A stretch of DNA of 64,000 bases from Tetragonia tetragonoides (GCA_038025085.1 CM076143.1:50166501-50230500), one strand, 5' to 3'. Counted from the first letter of the stretch, positions 1-12,445 are shown. Numbers and translations are program-made. Notes: a model not told the origin generated them from the letters alone.

Positions 1-1318
1 CATCCCTACAAGACCGCGAAACTTGGAATGTGCAGGTTTTCCGATCAATTGATAGTGGAGCAGCATTAGGCTTCCCCGAGTCCCCTGAAGAGGAAGCTAA
101 ACTAGGACTTGTGACGAGAGCAGACAACGTCATAGAAAGGAGTATTCAAGATGCTTACATCAATGCCATTCGTCGTGCTAAAAGGTTCATATACATTGAG
201 AACCAGTACTTTCTAGGGAGTTCATCTGGTTGGAAACAAGAGGGTGACATAAAAGTTGAAGAGATTGGTGCCTTACATCTCATTCCCAAAGAGCTTTCTC
301 TAAAAATTGTCAGCAAGATTGAAAAGGGGGAGAGATTTTCAGTCTATATAGTGGTTCCAATGTGGCCTGAGGGTTACCCTGAGAGTTCATCCGTTCAAGC
401 GATTTTGGATTGGCAAAGGCGAACCATGGAAATGATGTATCTTGATGGAGCTCAGGCTCTTCGTGCCAAGGGAATCGAAGCTTATAACCTCAAAGACTAC
501 TTGTCGTTCTTTTGTCTTGGCAATCGCGAGGTCAAGAAAAGTGGAGAATACAATCCTCCGAAAGCACCAGAACCCGATACAGATTACTACAAGGCTCAAC
601 TAGCTAGGAGGTTCATGATCTATGTCCATGCTAAGATGATGATAGGTACTCCTCTGCCCTTACTTTATACAGTATTATTACTTCACATTATTATGCAATA
701 TAATGTTAAATTATCATACTTCAAAAAATGTATTCTGCTTACAGATCATTCATCACATGACTCAAAACAATTCATGAGAACATGATTGTCCTTTGGCTTT
801 AAATCATTCTATTCCAATTGTACACTAACCCTTTCTTTTTCCCTTCTTGTTTGTTGACATGACAAAATGTGACAGTTGATGATGAGTATATAATTGTTGG
901 ATCAGCAAACATAAACCAGAGATCAATGGATGGAGCCAGGGACTCAGAGATTGCAATGGGAGCGTACCAGCCATACCGCGTATCCCAAGATGATGAACCA
1001 GCCAGAGGCCAAGTCCATGGGTTGCGAATGTCGTTATGGTACGAGCACTTAGGCATGCTCGACGATGTTTTTATGCATCCTGAGAGCCTTGAATGTGCTA
1101 GGAAAGTAAACCAAGTTGCTCAAAACAATTGGGAGGCTTACACTTCTGAGACATTTGAATGTGATTTGCCTGGTCACTTGCTTTGTTACCCAGTTGAAAT
1201 TACTCGAAACGGAGATGTCGTTGAACTTCCTGGATTCAAGAACTTCCCTGATACTAAAGGCAGAATTCTTGGGGAGAAATCTTGGTATATTCCATCCATC
1301 ATCACAACTTCACCATAA
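1..1318 (+). CDS. Phospholipase D alpha, C-terminal part (5' end outside window)
   Basis: This is the last part of a plant phospholipase D alpha, which hydrolyses phosphatidylcholine and similar lipids to phosphatidic acid at membranes. The reading frame is open at the left window edge (first full codon at 3, reading [17 protein letters not shown]). The exon ends at 645 and the next starts at 876, with a GT-AG intron of 230 bp; the split codon G|TT restores the second HKD motif, HAKMMIVDDEY. Family blocks that can be read include [37 protein letters not shown] and [10 protein letters not shown] near the end, and the stop is TAA at 1316-1318. About 361 residues are visible of the roughly 810 usual for the alpha class; the C2 domain and first HKD motif lie upstream. 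No break is seen. The assignment to the alpha class rests on the C-terminal sequence and is strong. Confidence 0.95.
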
Positions 1319-2190
1319 CAAGTTATATTCCACCCATCAACTATCAATCTTACATAACTTGTTCTAATAAAAATGCAGGGATGCTATGTTATGTGTAAAA
1401 TTGTCATGTAAGTCTGTAGCCCAAGAAATAGAAAACCTTATATGGATTTCAACCGCTAAATAAAGAAGCTAGGCTTTCTAGTAAATTGAAGCCTTTGTTG
1501 GCCCAGTAGTCACTTTCCTTTGTTTTATTTTACATGGGATTTCATGCAAAAGGTCAGTCGCGTCAAAGTTCAATTTCCATTAGGCCTTTTGGTGAGTCTG
1601 TTTGCAAGTTTACCTTGTTAGCTTGTGTGGTTTGCAAGCTATTGCACACATTTGGAGTTTAATCAGTTTACACTCAGTAATGGTTCTGGGTTATTCGTAT
1701 CAAAAAATAATCAATAATCAATATAAATGAGGTATTTGCAATGAGGCATGTCACATAAGCAAAGATAATGACAAAAAGTAGTTGGTGTAAAACGTTGAGG
1801 AGTCTTAAACAATGACAAAAAAATAACTGGTTAAATTATTTAGGAATCTTAGCATCCTTGTTGTTTAGGATTCTTGAGAGGTTAATTTTCGTCAAATATT
1901 CAAAATCATTTATAATATGTTTCATACATCTCGAAAATAACAGAAATTATAACATCAGATTCGGATCGAAAAAATAATTCGCAATGAGATACATTTACAA
2001 TATGTTTAGAACATACGAGTATGAGTGTTAAATCATGCTGCCACATCATCAAAGAGCATAGAGTGATGCCGCAATTAAAATGAGACGTGCCACCTAAAAA
2101 AAGAGCATAGGACGCGCCACCTAAACAAACCCAATAAAACCAAAAGTTTATCAAAATTTTCATAAAACATAATTATATCACCCATGCCTT
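1319..2190. other. Downstream sequence of the PLD gene, no gene seen
   Basis: This AT-rich stretch follows the phospholipase D stop. It probably includes the 3' UTR, with AATAAA-like words near 1363 and 1458. No coding region or clear repeat was recognised. Confidence 0.5.
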
Positions 2191-2194
2191 TGGT

Positions 2195-2585
2195 GTTCTG
2201 GCTCTTATAGAAGTGTCCTGTAATACGTTCTTCCAAGCCTATGAAGGACCCGATAACCTACCACGTGAGTCTCCCATATCACCTAGGAGTACCTCGTACG
2301 ATGTGGTGAAAATATCCACCTTCGTTCCGGAGCCTCCCCGAAGCTCAAAAACCGTGCACTATAGCCTTCGTTTTGGGCTTCCCAGGGCTCGCGTGTCAGT
2401 TTTGCGAAAATATCTTTGGGGGATCTATCATGACCCTAGAGGATACTCGGTGCCCGAAAGGGACATTCGGATCCCCGAACATCAATATCAGTCATGCCTT
2501 TTGTGTTCTGGCTCTTACCCCACAGTCCTGTAAAACACCATTCCAAACATTTCAAGGACCGAATAACGGGATAAGCGACCCTGTT
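2195..2585. repeat. Satellite-like 312-bp family, about 1.3 units
   Basis: This shares words with the blocks at 17.8 and 58.9 kb. Examples are the TAGCCTTCGTTTT core after a run of A and CGTG, TATCATGACCCTAGAGGA, CGGATCCCCGAAC, TGTCCTGTAA and GATGTGGTG. It is a diverged piece of a GC-rich tandem repeat that stands out from the AT-rich surroundings. Reading frames through it are chance results of its composition. Confidence 0.75.
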
Positions 2586-3551
2586 GAGTTAAAAATACCG
2601 CAAGTGTACGGGTGTTGTAGTACGTTACGGGTAATTCCCACGAGGATATTGGTATGCTATTAATTCACTTGTTATAGACCAAATACTACTACTACTACTA
2701 CTAAGCTACGCAGTAAACAGAGAGTACTGAGATTGCACGAATAACTACTAATGTTACTACCAAGATGACAGATACAATTAATAGAACTAAATACTAATCG
2801 AATGACAGACTGTTCTTGTTTGAAGTTCTTGTGAGATTTTCGTACTAATACTGACTACTATACCAATATAACAGTAAAAGCAAAACAAATTAAACTATCT
2901 ATTACCAAAGATTGAAACTTTAATAATCTATCATTACTAGAACTCAATGAAATACTGAACAAGAAGCATATTAGAGTACTGGGAACAAATCACAACTAAT
3001 AAAATTAGCAAAAATCTGTAATTGAAATTGACAGAGTAAAGGAAAGAATTCACCAATTTGCTCCAAACAACTGAACTGAACCAACTGAGTGCTACAACAA
3101 GATTTCGAACCAAAACGCAATTTGACGAACAATTAGAACCAAACTTAATAATCCTAATAAACTAGCTAATTGTATCTGTATTGAAGAACAAGGGAAATTG
3201 AAACAATTGGATTGAAAGTTTAAACTAATTTAATAATTAAACCCTAATTAAACTGTAAACTAACGGCGTACCCTCAAGCTTTCTTGCCTTTGCCTTATAT
3301 AGGTGCTTCCTACAAACCGCAGCATCCCATCTTGCGCTGAAACGTAACCCTTGGGCTGAAGTAGTTCATTATGATGCAAGCCCATTAAGAGAGAGAAGAT
3401 CAGTAATTCTTTCGACCCATCTGATTCGCCGCTCAAATTCAGTGATGTATTGTGTTGAAGAATGAAGATTTTGTGGGCTTTTCCAGATTTTCTTGTTGTT
3501 TTGGAGCTCTTGCTATAATGGGAACGGAAAGAAAAGCTTGCTGTTGTGTTT
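2586..3551. other. Repeat-derived spacer, no gene recognised
   Basis: It begins with a block reading AATACCGCAAGTGTACGG and GTAATTCCCACGAGGAT, which resembles the ends of some plant retroelements, and holds a short ACT array near 2685-2702. The minus-strand frame at 3260-3721 runs across the start of the MITE at 3552 and has no family match that I recognise, so it is not called as a gene. Confidence 0.4.
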
Positions 3552-4088
3552 AGGAATGTAAATGGATTCATCATTCGCGGATATCCAATCCACCCGAACC
3601 GACTATATGGACTAAAACCCGAATAAATGGATTCTTTCGCGGATGACGGATGGAGCGGGTGACGGATCGGGTTGGATTTGGGTGGAACTTTCTCATCTGC
3701 TAACCCGCTTCGCGAACCCATTTACCATCCGTTTAGTTAATATAATATAAAATATTAAAATATCATCTATATTTTGTATGATTTATAAGGTTTTTAATGT
3801 ATGACATTAGTAAATTATAGTTATTTATTTTGTATTTTTGTTTTATGGACCTTTTAAGTATGATACTTGGAGGAAAAATATTGATTTAGGAGATATTTTA
3901 CAAATAATACGTGTTATTTATCACCAATTTATAATCTGTTTATCATCCGCTCCATCCGTTAATCTGCGGATGACGGATGGAGCTGATTAGGGTTGGAGGA
4001 TTCGCAGGTGACGGATGGAGCGGATGAACTTCGCGGATGGAGTGGATGATAGGTCATCCGCACCGAATCCGATCCATTTACATCCCTA
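3552..4088. mobile_element. Mutator-type MITE, 537 bp, 9-bp target duplication
   Basis: The left end reads AGGAATGTAAATGGATTC and the right end, reverse complemented, TAGGGATGTAAATGGATC, so the inverted repeats are about 17 bp with mismatches. The flanks are GTTGTGTTT (3543-3551) and GTTGTGTCA (4089-4097), a 9-bp duplication with two differences, which suits the Mutator superfamily. Inside are iterated GGATGACGGATGGAGC-like words near both ends around an AT-rich middle. It carries no coding capacity. Confidence 0.75.
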
Positions 4089-4097
4089 GTTGTGTCA

Positions 4098-4476
4098 TAG
4101 GCGGCTTAGGAGGCGCATTGACATGGTTATGCATTGGGCATGTCTACTCCTGTTAGATGGGGTAAAGTAGATAAGACTCTTTAGGGGGTAGTAGCTCGGT
4201 GGAGCTACCAGACAACCTGGGCACCCTTGTAAGCCAGTGCCTAGGGATGCTCTCGGATATGACAGGGGTCATGGGGAGCTTAGGGGATGTTGGACCCCAA
4301 CGTCGGACCCGTGAACGGTGACGGATGCTCGATGGACAAGGTCATAGGCACCACGGACACCCTCAAGCTGAACGGTGACAAGTGACGCAGCAAAAGAGAG
4401 CAAAATGGGAAGTTTGGTAGTCACGTGCCCTTGTTTCCAATTGCTTAAGTGGTGCTAGTTGGCTTAAGTACAGAAT
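4098..4476. other. Spacer between MITE and large Mutator-like element
   Basis: A moderately GC-rich stretch with no open frame and no repeat that I recognise. It may be a remnant of an older element. Confidence 0.35.
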
Positions 4477-4490
4477 CTTGTATAGACTTA

Positions 4491-4769
4491 GGGTCTGTTC
4501 TCCCCAACTTATTTCTGCTTATTTCTGTTTATTTCAGCAAACTTCAGCAAACTTCAGCAAACTTCAACAAAGTTAAATAAAGTTAAACAAAGTTCAACAA
4601 AGTTAAACAAACCAATATACAAACTAGTTATAAAAAACACTTGAATCAACAAGATTCAACAAAAATAAACAACAAAGTTCAACAAAGTTAAATAAAGTTA
4701 AATAAAGTTCAACAAAAATAAATTTTCAGTAATAAATATAAACGTTTTTCAGTTGGGGAGAACAGACCC
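4491..4769. mobile_element. Tourist-like (PIF/Harbinger) MITE, 279 bp
   Basis: The inverted repeats GGGTCTGTTCTCCCCAACT (left) and, reverse complemented, the same word at the right end are near perfect. The target duplication TTA lies at 4488-4490 and 4770-4772. The interior is an iterated CAAAGTTCAACAAAGTTAAA-type array. It sits in the left terminus of the large Mutator-like element, so it inserted after that element was in place. Confidence 0.9.
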
Positions 4770-5297
4770 TTAGTCCATGGTGGACTAAGTACTAAAATGC
4801 AATAGTTTTTAGAGGCGGGGGTCTAACTGCAAAAGATTAAAATTTATGTTAAATGAAGTCGAGGAGTTATTACGCGGGCGCATATCTCTCCTTGGCTCTA
4901 AACTGTTCATCTTCTCACTCCTTCGCTCTCCATCTTCTCTCAAATTAGGGCTTTAGATTAGAAACTCGTGCAAACACTCCGGCGAATCGGTGCAATTGAT
5001 AAGGTAACAAATCTAAAATCCTAATTTGATTGATTGCTCCAAAATTTTGCTTTTGATTCGATTATAATAATGATGAATGAGAATTTGTGTCAATCTAAAA
5101 CCCTATCTTGCGATTATCAAGTTGCCTGTGTGTGATTGATTCTTGTTATGTTGATAGCTTGATTGGTACTTGTCTAGCTGACTTGCTAGCATTAGTTTAC
5201 ATAAAACTAATGTGTTTTTTCTGAATTTTGCTATGTATGGATGAGCCAAGATTATTACTGCAAGTTATATTGATTAGTAGATAGTGTTTGAGCAAAA

Positions 5298-5782
5298 GGT
5301 TGAGCTAGATATATATTAGACTATAGTTGAACTAAACCGAGGACATTTGTTTATTATATATCATCTCCTGGTGCAGGGGTATAAGCAGGGGAGCCTCCTT
5401 TGCTCTTATGATAGTGAAATCTTCCTTCTGCTAATTTGATCAAATTTTTATAGCCAAGAAATGAAACCAATAGAACAAGTGTAAGCAAGGTAGAATAATG
5501 CTTCATTATTAGCAACTTTATTAGACTTACAATGGCTCACTCTTGATCTTTTGTTGATGCTTGTGAATGAATTGGTTTTTAAGGGCCTTGATCTTGTTTT
5601 GTTGTCATGTGATATAAGATGACTCTTTACACTGAAAGCTCGTATGCAAAGTAGATTGTGGGCAGGGGTACAAGTACAAGAGTTCCACTGCCTAGACTAT
5701 CTTATTTAGTTTGCTAATCAATCTCAGGTTGAGCTAGATATTTATTAGACTATAGTTGAGCTAAATCGAGGACATATGTTTA
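5298..5782. repeat. Direct repeat of about 55 bp in the leader of the Ulp1-like gene
   Basis: A segment starting GGTTGAGCTAGATAT at 5298-5353 occurs again at 5727-5782 with a few differences. Both copies lie upstream of the predicted start codon at 5918, in what is probably a leader intron. Confidence 0.7.
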
Positions 5783-6029
5783 TCTGGGAAACCGTGTGCA
5801 ATTGAAATCTTATGTTAGAGAAAATCGTGTCAAATTATTATGCAATTATCTGGTGTATATAATTGTTATAGTTTTTTTTGCTAATCTTCAATCAATTCAA
5901 TTGATAGGGTAAGAGGAATGGACAACACAGAAGAGGCCTCCGATGACAAGTGAGCCTTCTTTTTCTTTTCTTTTCTTTTCTGTTGTGTCTATTTGTTGAG
6001 GTTTTTTAGAGCCAGTCTCAAATTTCAAT

Positions 6030-6845
6030 CAGGGGGGTGGCTTAAGCAATGTAAGGGGGTGGCTTCAAGTGTTGTGTGGGGGTGGCTTCAGGTTCCTTTA
6101 GGTAGTGCCTTTGTTAGTTCAACTGATGAAACCAAAAATGTCAACTGCTGCTAGAATTATACTTTGCTAGTACAATTAAGAATCATGATATTACACTGAA
6201 AGCAGCACAAACTTTGATAAGTGATATAAAAAGGGATCCAGACTCGCACTGAAGTGCAGCATATAGTTACTGCTACATTATAGATTTATACCATAGTTAG
6301 GGGATTCATTCAGAATATATAGTAAAATAAACTGGAAAAGGAAAATAAACTCATCCATAAAAGGACAGTTGTACTTTGCTGAGGAAATAGGAAGGGGAAA
6401 AAAATAATGCAAGAAAGAAGCTTATACTCATAATAGTATCCCGTAAAAGAAGAAATGAATGATATGGACATGAATAAAGAGACATGAGCTCTGCAGAAAC
6501 AGGTTTGATAAGATAAAAAAAAAGAATCCAGAGAGGAGATATATCTTGTTCTGGGTGGCAAGTTTTTTACTACTTTGTAAGCATTATATTATATATCATA
6601 TTTGCACCATCACCTTATCTTCAGACCCCCCACATCACATTTATAATACTTGTTCCATATGTGTACATGTTAGCGGTTCATTTCATGGGCTTCCACCTGC
6701 TATAGCCTATAAGATTGCGCTTAGTAACTGTTTCAGGTCAATTGGAATGGATACCTGAGGGGGGTGGCTTGAGGTGCTGTTAGGGGGTGGCTTCAAGTTC
6801 TGTTGGGGGGTGGCTTCAAGTTCTGTTGGGGGGTGGCTCGATATA
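6030..6845 (+). repeat. GGGGTGGCTTCA motif cluster in the first intron
   Basis: Copies of GGGGGTGGCTTCAAG lie at about 6030-6095 and 6757-6845. In the second group a unit of about 24 bp (ending TTCTGTTG) is repeated in tandem. All are on the plus strand. Confidence 0.8.
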
Positions 6846-8060
6846 TTTTGGGGAGTTGCTCTGTATTGAAGTTATTTATGTAGTTTCTTTTTTATTTTTG
6901 TTTCTGTTTATGTATATGTTCTCTGAAATATTGTGCTAATCAGTTTTTTTTAATGGTTATTTTTCTTTTGCAGTAATGTTATTGAATTTGAAACAATATG
7001 CCGACCACAACAGTTGAAAAACTTAATTGATAGTCTTTCTGATATTCAGAGAAAGGAAGTTTGCGAGATTGGTTTTGGTGGTCTCCTTCACCTTCAATTG
7101 AGTGAGACTAGGACCGGATTGATGATGTGGCTGTATGAGCACTTTGACCCTACCACTCGGACACTCAATATCAGTGGCGGGAAGTCCTTTCCAGTGACGC
7201 CAGAAGATGTTCATGACGTCTTTGGGCTGCCGCTAAACACTGTAAACAAGGTTGAAGACTATCCTTCTCCAGATGAATAGCATGAGCTTTCCCGAAAATG
7301 GAAGGATCAATATGGAGTTCCTGCTGGAAGAAACTAGAAGCCAGTGATACGTATCAATCGTCTGGCAAAGAGGCTGATGAATGATTTAACAGGAGGAGGT
7401 GAAGAATTCAAGAGGTTGTTTGCCATGTACGCTATGTCTAGTTTTCTAGATCCCACTACAAACCGACAAGCAAACTTGAAAATACTCCATGCACTTGAAG
7501 ATGCATCAAATATTCAAAATTGGGATTGGTCCTCCTATGTTATTCATAGGATTTGCCAGGCAATCACTATTAAAAACGCAGACAAGGCAGAGGGCTATCT
7601 TCCTGGTGTTATGCCTGGTTGCTGTGTTCTCTTGCAGATTGTGTATTTCCATAGGTCCCAGTTCGGCGGTCAAATTCAGAGTCGGGTTCTGCCTTTAATA
7701 AGGCACTGGACTAATGACAGGGTGCGAAAGAGAATTAATGATGAGATTGAAGCAAGAGAACAAGGGGTTGAGTTTGGTAGTGGAGAGTTAGAAAAGGTGG
7801 GTGTCTACCCTATTTGCGTCTATAGACCTCCTAATGTACAAGTAGGAGAAGCAGCTGTTGTACCCGTTGTACTGCCTATTGCCTCTAGTCCTAGTGCTCC
7901 AGTTGTTCGACAAATTGAAGCTACTGCACATTCTCTCCACAAGAAAATTAGTGATGGTCCAATGGCATCTGCTTCTTCTAGTAACAAAGGAAGGGTGTTG
8001 GTGTTTAATCTTCCTCCTGACGTTCCATCAGATGATTAGATAGAGGAGTTGGCAAAGGAC

Positions 8061-9005
8061 GTAAGTACTTCTCTTGTTTTTTTTTTTTTCGCTATCATAT
8101 TATGTTTATTGCTGGTTAACTTAGTTATGTATGGTGCTTGCAATGAATCTGATTGTGCCTCATTAAGTTCTGAAATTATTACATATTTAGTATCTGTAGT
8201 ATTTTTGTTTGCCTCTTCTCAATAAACTAGGGGTGGTTTTTTATTAACTATGGGGTGGCTTAAACCCGGATTGTGATGATTTTAATGAATTCAAGATGTA
8301 GCTTTATTGAAATATGTATTTGATTATGGTGGGATTTATACTTGAAAAAAACTCCACGCTCACCAACCTAACGCCTAGTTGCTCTGATGTATTCATCATT
8401 TTCGGGGGTTATAAAGTGTGTTGGTTTGTTTCTATTATTTGACCTGAATTTTGAGATGTTGTTGCTCTTGCTCCTAAAATGTTCTTGTTATGTTGATGTT
8501 GTCGATACTTATTGCTCGCTGTTGTCATGATCTTGCTGCTCAAATTGCAATGAGGGGAGGCTCAAATTGCAATGAGGGGGTGGCTTCAAGTGCTGTTGGG
8601 GAGTGGCTTCATGTGCTGTTGGGGGGTGTTGGGGGGTGGCTCTGTGGAAGAAAAGTGTTGTAGCCCCATGTATATTTGCGTTTTTTTTTTTTTGCTATAT
8701 ATTATGTTTATGGCTGGTTAACTTAGTTATGTATGGTGCTTGCAATGAAAAGCTATTGGGGCTGGGTCCTTTTTTGTCATGGGGTGGCAGTTCAAAAATA
8801 ATGGGGTAATTGTTTTGAGTTGATAGGAGTAGCGCTTGTGGTTAAGTGAGGGTGGTTCCAATACCAGATTATTGGGGGTGGTTCCTAACCTACCATGCTG
8901 TTATTTTGAGCATTGTGGCTTCCCTAACCTACTGCACTATCATGCTTTTATAGTATTATATTGCTCTTGTATTGAACTAATTTTGCTGTTTTCTTTCTCT
9001 TTTAG
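8061..9005 (+). repeat. Intron of the Ulp1-like gene with motif cluster and an 80-bp direct repeat
   Basis: A segment around CTGGTTAACTTAGTTATGTA occurs at about 8077-8155 and again at 8670-8749. GGGGTGGCT-type motifs lie at about 8228-8262, 8550-8645, 8778-8787 and 8848-8885. The acceptor is TTTTAG at 9000-9005. Confidence 0.65.
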
Positions 9006-9681
9006 GAACTGGACCAACTTTTCCTACTGGTAGAAAGGGATTTGAAAGTTGTGAATCTCAAGTTTGAAGAGCGGTATCTTGAATTGAAGGAGAAGATGAA
9101 AAGTAGAAAAATTGTTGATTCTGAACAATCGTTGGACCCAGAAAAATGGGGTGGTAATCCTCTTGTTGAGGCTGAGCTTGAGCATTTAGTTTGTACAAAA
9201 AAGGACGTTATAAGTTCAGCAGCGGGTTATTCCTGCTATGGGCGAAGACCTAACTTCGAGCTGCTGAATTCTCGCCAGGGAGGTGTAGGGTCATTTGAAA
9301 AAGTATCGCATCGCAGATGATGCAGTGGTTTTGTCTGAAGACGATGGTGATAACACAACAACGAATGATACTGCTAAGACACCAGTGAAGGATGTTGTTA
9401 ATGATATGCCGAAGAATAAGAATCGTCCATCCAAAGCAATAGCACAGGGTAGCATATTCTCTAGGAAGGGTTCTCGATCATCAAACGATGATGGAACCGG
9501 CTGTTCCATGGATGATCAAGGAGAAGTAGGTGTGAAAATTACCTTCATTTCAGAGTTCAAGCAATTGAATCGTTATAAAATGAGAGACATGGCACAAAAA
9601 CGACAAGAAGTGGCAGACTACTGCTTTGTCGATTATGCTCAAAAATTCCAACACAAGTAATTTTTTTCAACTATTTTTCTT

Positions 9682-10035
9682 CATCTGTTTTCAAGTCTCT
9701 ATTTATTATTTTTCTTTTTGTTTGTCAAATAGTTAGTAGCTTGCATGACTTGATGCCCCATTGCAGCTTGTTATTTGTCCTTACTGTTTTAGGGCCGGAT
9801 ATTTAGTCCCTCTTTTTTCTATTTTAGTGTCTACTTAGGATGGCTGTAGGTAAATTATTGGGGTGGCCTCATGCTGTATTGGGGTGGCTCCAGGATATGT
9901 AAGGGGGTGGCTCCAACATTCCGTAAGGGTGGTTTCCTGTTAATTATCAGGGTGGCTCTTGTTCTATAGTCTGGGTGGCTCCATTAGGATACAGAGGGTG
10001 GCTCCAGGCTACGTAGGGGGATGGCTCCAACAGTT
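9682..10035 (+). repeat. Motif module, copy 1 (intron of the Ulp1-like gene)
   Basis: It starts TCATCTGTTTTCAAGTCT and runs through TTAGTAGCTTGCATGACT, CTTACTGTTTTAGGG and TAGTCCCTCTTTTT into about eight spaced GGGTGGCTCCA copies. The same order of blocks returns at 12446-12795, so this is a duplicated module of about 350 bp. Confidence 0.8.
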
Positions 10036-11309
10036 CTTGTAGGGTGGTTTCATGTTGAAGACTTGGTGAATGATCACGAACACCATCGATAAATCTCCTT
10101 TTAAATATTTTAGGACTTCCCTTTTGTCAGTCATGTAATGCAAGCCCTTGCTAGAGTAATTTCAGGCAAGAATTTGTTTCTAACTATAGATTATCTAAAT
10201 AGCTCTTTGAAACAATTGACAAAGTGCCCTGATTTCAATTTTCACCTAGTAAAAAGCTCCATGCCCTGTCTTTTTTTTTTTTTTTTTTTTTTGCAGTGAG
10301 TTGCTTGTAAGTTATGAAACTTCACATCAAATACGAAGGGAAGAACTTTTGTCATTGACAGGGAATGAAATGATTGATTGTATTATAATTGATTGTTGGT
10401 GTCTCTTGTTAAATGAAGCTGAGAAGTTGAGGGTTGGTGGGCGAAAACGATTGTTCTTTGGGCTATCATACAAGGTAAATCACTTTGAGTTTTTTTTGTC
10501 TTTTGTTCAATAATGGAACTTTGAGTTTGTAATGGCTGTTTTTTGTTATTATAGGAGCTGTTGTTTTCTTTTTTCTGTTATACATTTTTTTCTGTTTCAT
10601 ACATTGTTTTTTTGTTTTCTGTTATTGTTTTTTTTTTTTTTTTTGTTATTAAAGGGCTATCATACATTGTTTTCTGTTTATTATAGGAGCCGTTGTTTGA
10701 TTTAATGAATGGCAACTGCACCCCTGAAAGGAACGAGTCAGCAGAAGCCGAAATTAGAGTCATTTGAAATTTGGTTATCTCAAAACAAATCTTCCATTGA
10801 CGTTTGTGAAGCTGAGCTGGTATATAGACATAAAGATAAATACATTATTCTTATTGTTCGTATATCTTTTATTTTAATGATTTTCTGTCTTGTTTCTCTT
10901 TTTTTCTAGATATTTTTACCTCTGGAGAGCATGTTACCAGCACCTAGTAATGAAATGCATCATTCAGTTGCTTGCATAAATTTCCAAGTCGGGAGGATTG
11001 AGTACTTGGACAACTTGAAGCATGATGACTGGAGTGCTTGTAAACAAATTTGTGAAAATGTGGTATGATTAATTTCTATGTTCTTTAATGCATAATTTCT
11101 ATGTAATTGGATACACATATTACAAAATTGCTAGATTCGCCGCATTATGAGTCTGGTCAATTGTGACTTCTATTAGTGTAGCCGACTAATTAAAGACCGT
11201 GTTTGGCCTAATTTGTGAGTATTTTGCAAAGAAATGAGAACCAAGATTGCATTAGTTTTGACATGCTTATATTCTTGTCAATTGTTTTGGGGTGCGGTAT
11301 TTTTGTTAT

Positions 11310-11570
11310 AGAGGGGATTTTAGGGGTCGCTTTAGAGTGTTCCCTTATAGGTAGTTAGGGTGGCTCTATTGAATATTCGAGGTAACTCTGAAGTGTAAAA
11401 TGGGTTTTTTTTTTTTGTTTTTTTATTGCTGGTATGTTATGGGGGTTTATCTAGGTTTGTTGACGGGTGTTCCAGAATATTGAGGGGTTGGCTCTGATTG
11501 TAGAATTTTGGGGTGGCTCCATGCCCTTGGCCGAGGTGGCTCCTTCCCTTGATTGGGATGGCTCCCAGGG
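11310..11570 (+). repeat. Diverged GGGTGGCTCC motifs in the last intron
   Basis: Spaced copies of GGGTGGCTC-type words can be read between the protease exons at 11062 and 11797. They are less regular than in the other clusters. Confidence 0.55.
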
Positions 11571-12445
11571 TTAAAGAACTGTTTTTATTTTTTTTGTTTC
11601 TGTCATTACATTCCTACTAATATTCTATGATGACTTATCATTGACATTAGTTTTCAGACTTCTGCTATGTTGAATATGTGATTTTGTGAATTTAGATGGT
11701 TTCTCAGTTTCTTTAACGATGGCAATTTGCGAAAATAGTAGTATTTGTTGTTTCATGGTAAAGAATGTTGTTTTATATTTGTTTTTCTTTGTACAGAGAT
11801 TGTATATGAGCAAATTTTTGGAGAAAAAAGGGCATCCAAAAGCGGTTGAGTTGAAGGGGTACGAATTGTCCGTTTGGACTTGAAAGGGAGAACAACACCG
11901 ATAAATGTGGATTGTGGTGTATATACCATGATTCACATGAAGGTGTATGAAGGCAATGTGTCAACATTCTTTCCTGACTTGAAAACAATGCCAAAGAGAA
12001 ATTACTACCGTGCTGAAATTTGTGCTAGTCTCGTCATAGCAGATATGAATCTTGTGAGTGATGAAGTGCTGGAGAAAGTTGACAAGTTTAATGAAGAGAG
12101 GGATGTTTTGGATACAGATATGCAGCAAATAATTTTGCAACGAGCAGCTGAGAAGAAAAGGTTGGAGCAAGAACAGAAGAAAAGAAGGTTAGATCAAGAA
12201 CAGAAGAAGAAAAAGAAGGAACAAAAGAAGGACAAGGGGGTATAAATGTGGTTGTATTCATTGAACAAGTTAAATTTGGTTGTTATTTTTAGCTATCTTT
12301 ATCTTGAACTTGGTCAAATGAACCACATTAAACTCTGGTATTTGGAGGTTTTTGGGGTTTGAATTGAGTGATTGTTTCAGGTACTCCATTTTGTTTGATG
12401 TGTAAAACAGAAATTGTGTATCAAATACACAGCTATCATTTGGTT

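Larger units (their letters stand above)
5918..12245 (+). pseudogene. Ulp1-type (C48) cysteine protease gene of the Mutator-like element, degenerate
   Basis: Exons can be laid out at 5918-5949, 6974-8060, 9006-9656, 10297-10474, 10687-10819, 10910-11062 and 11797-12245. Joins are mostly in phase with GT-AG borders. The N-terminal part (ICRPQQLKNLIDSL, EICFGG-like EIGFGG, ITPEDVH-like VTPEDVHDVFGLPL) is the helical region found in plant proteins fused to Ulp1 domains. The last exons carry the protease part: IEYLDNL with the likely catalytic Asp, and NVDCGVYTMIHM with the catalytic Cys in DCG. The His region (MHHSVAC) is not the usual HW. The tail is a Lys/Glu coiled coil. Breaks: in-frame TAG at 7278, 7335 and 8037, frameshifts near 9290, in 10687-10819 and at 11880. 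It would cleave SUMO-like modifiers if whole; this copy cannot. Confidence 0.8.

Noticed and set aside
2586..2665. A solo LTR end (ACCGCAAGTGTACGG...CCCACGAGGAT)
   Set aside because: No TG...CA borders or duplication could be fixed.
3260..3721. A 153-aa minus-strand frame
   Set aside because: It crosses the left border of a MITE at 3552 and shows no recognised motif.
6030..6845. CRISPR-like spaced repeats (GGGGTGGCTTCA)
   Set aside because: Spacers are irregular and related, the repeat is short and the context is an intron of a plant transposon.
7344..8039. A separate 231-aa gene
   Set aside because: It is in the same frame and exon as the upstream part of the Ulp1-like gene and is cut off only by in-frame TAG codons.
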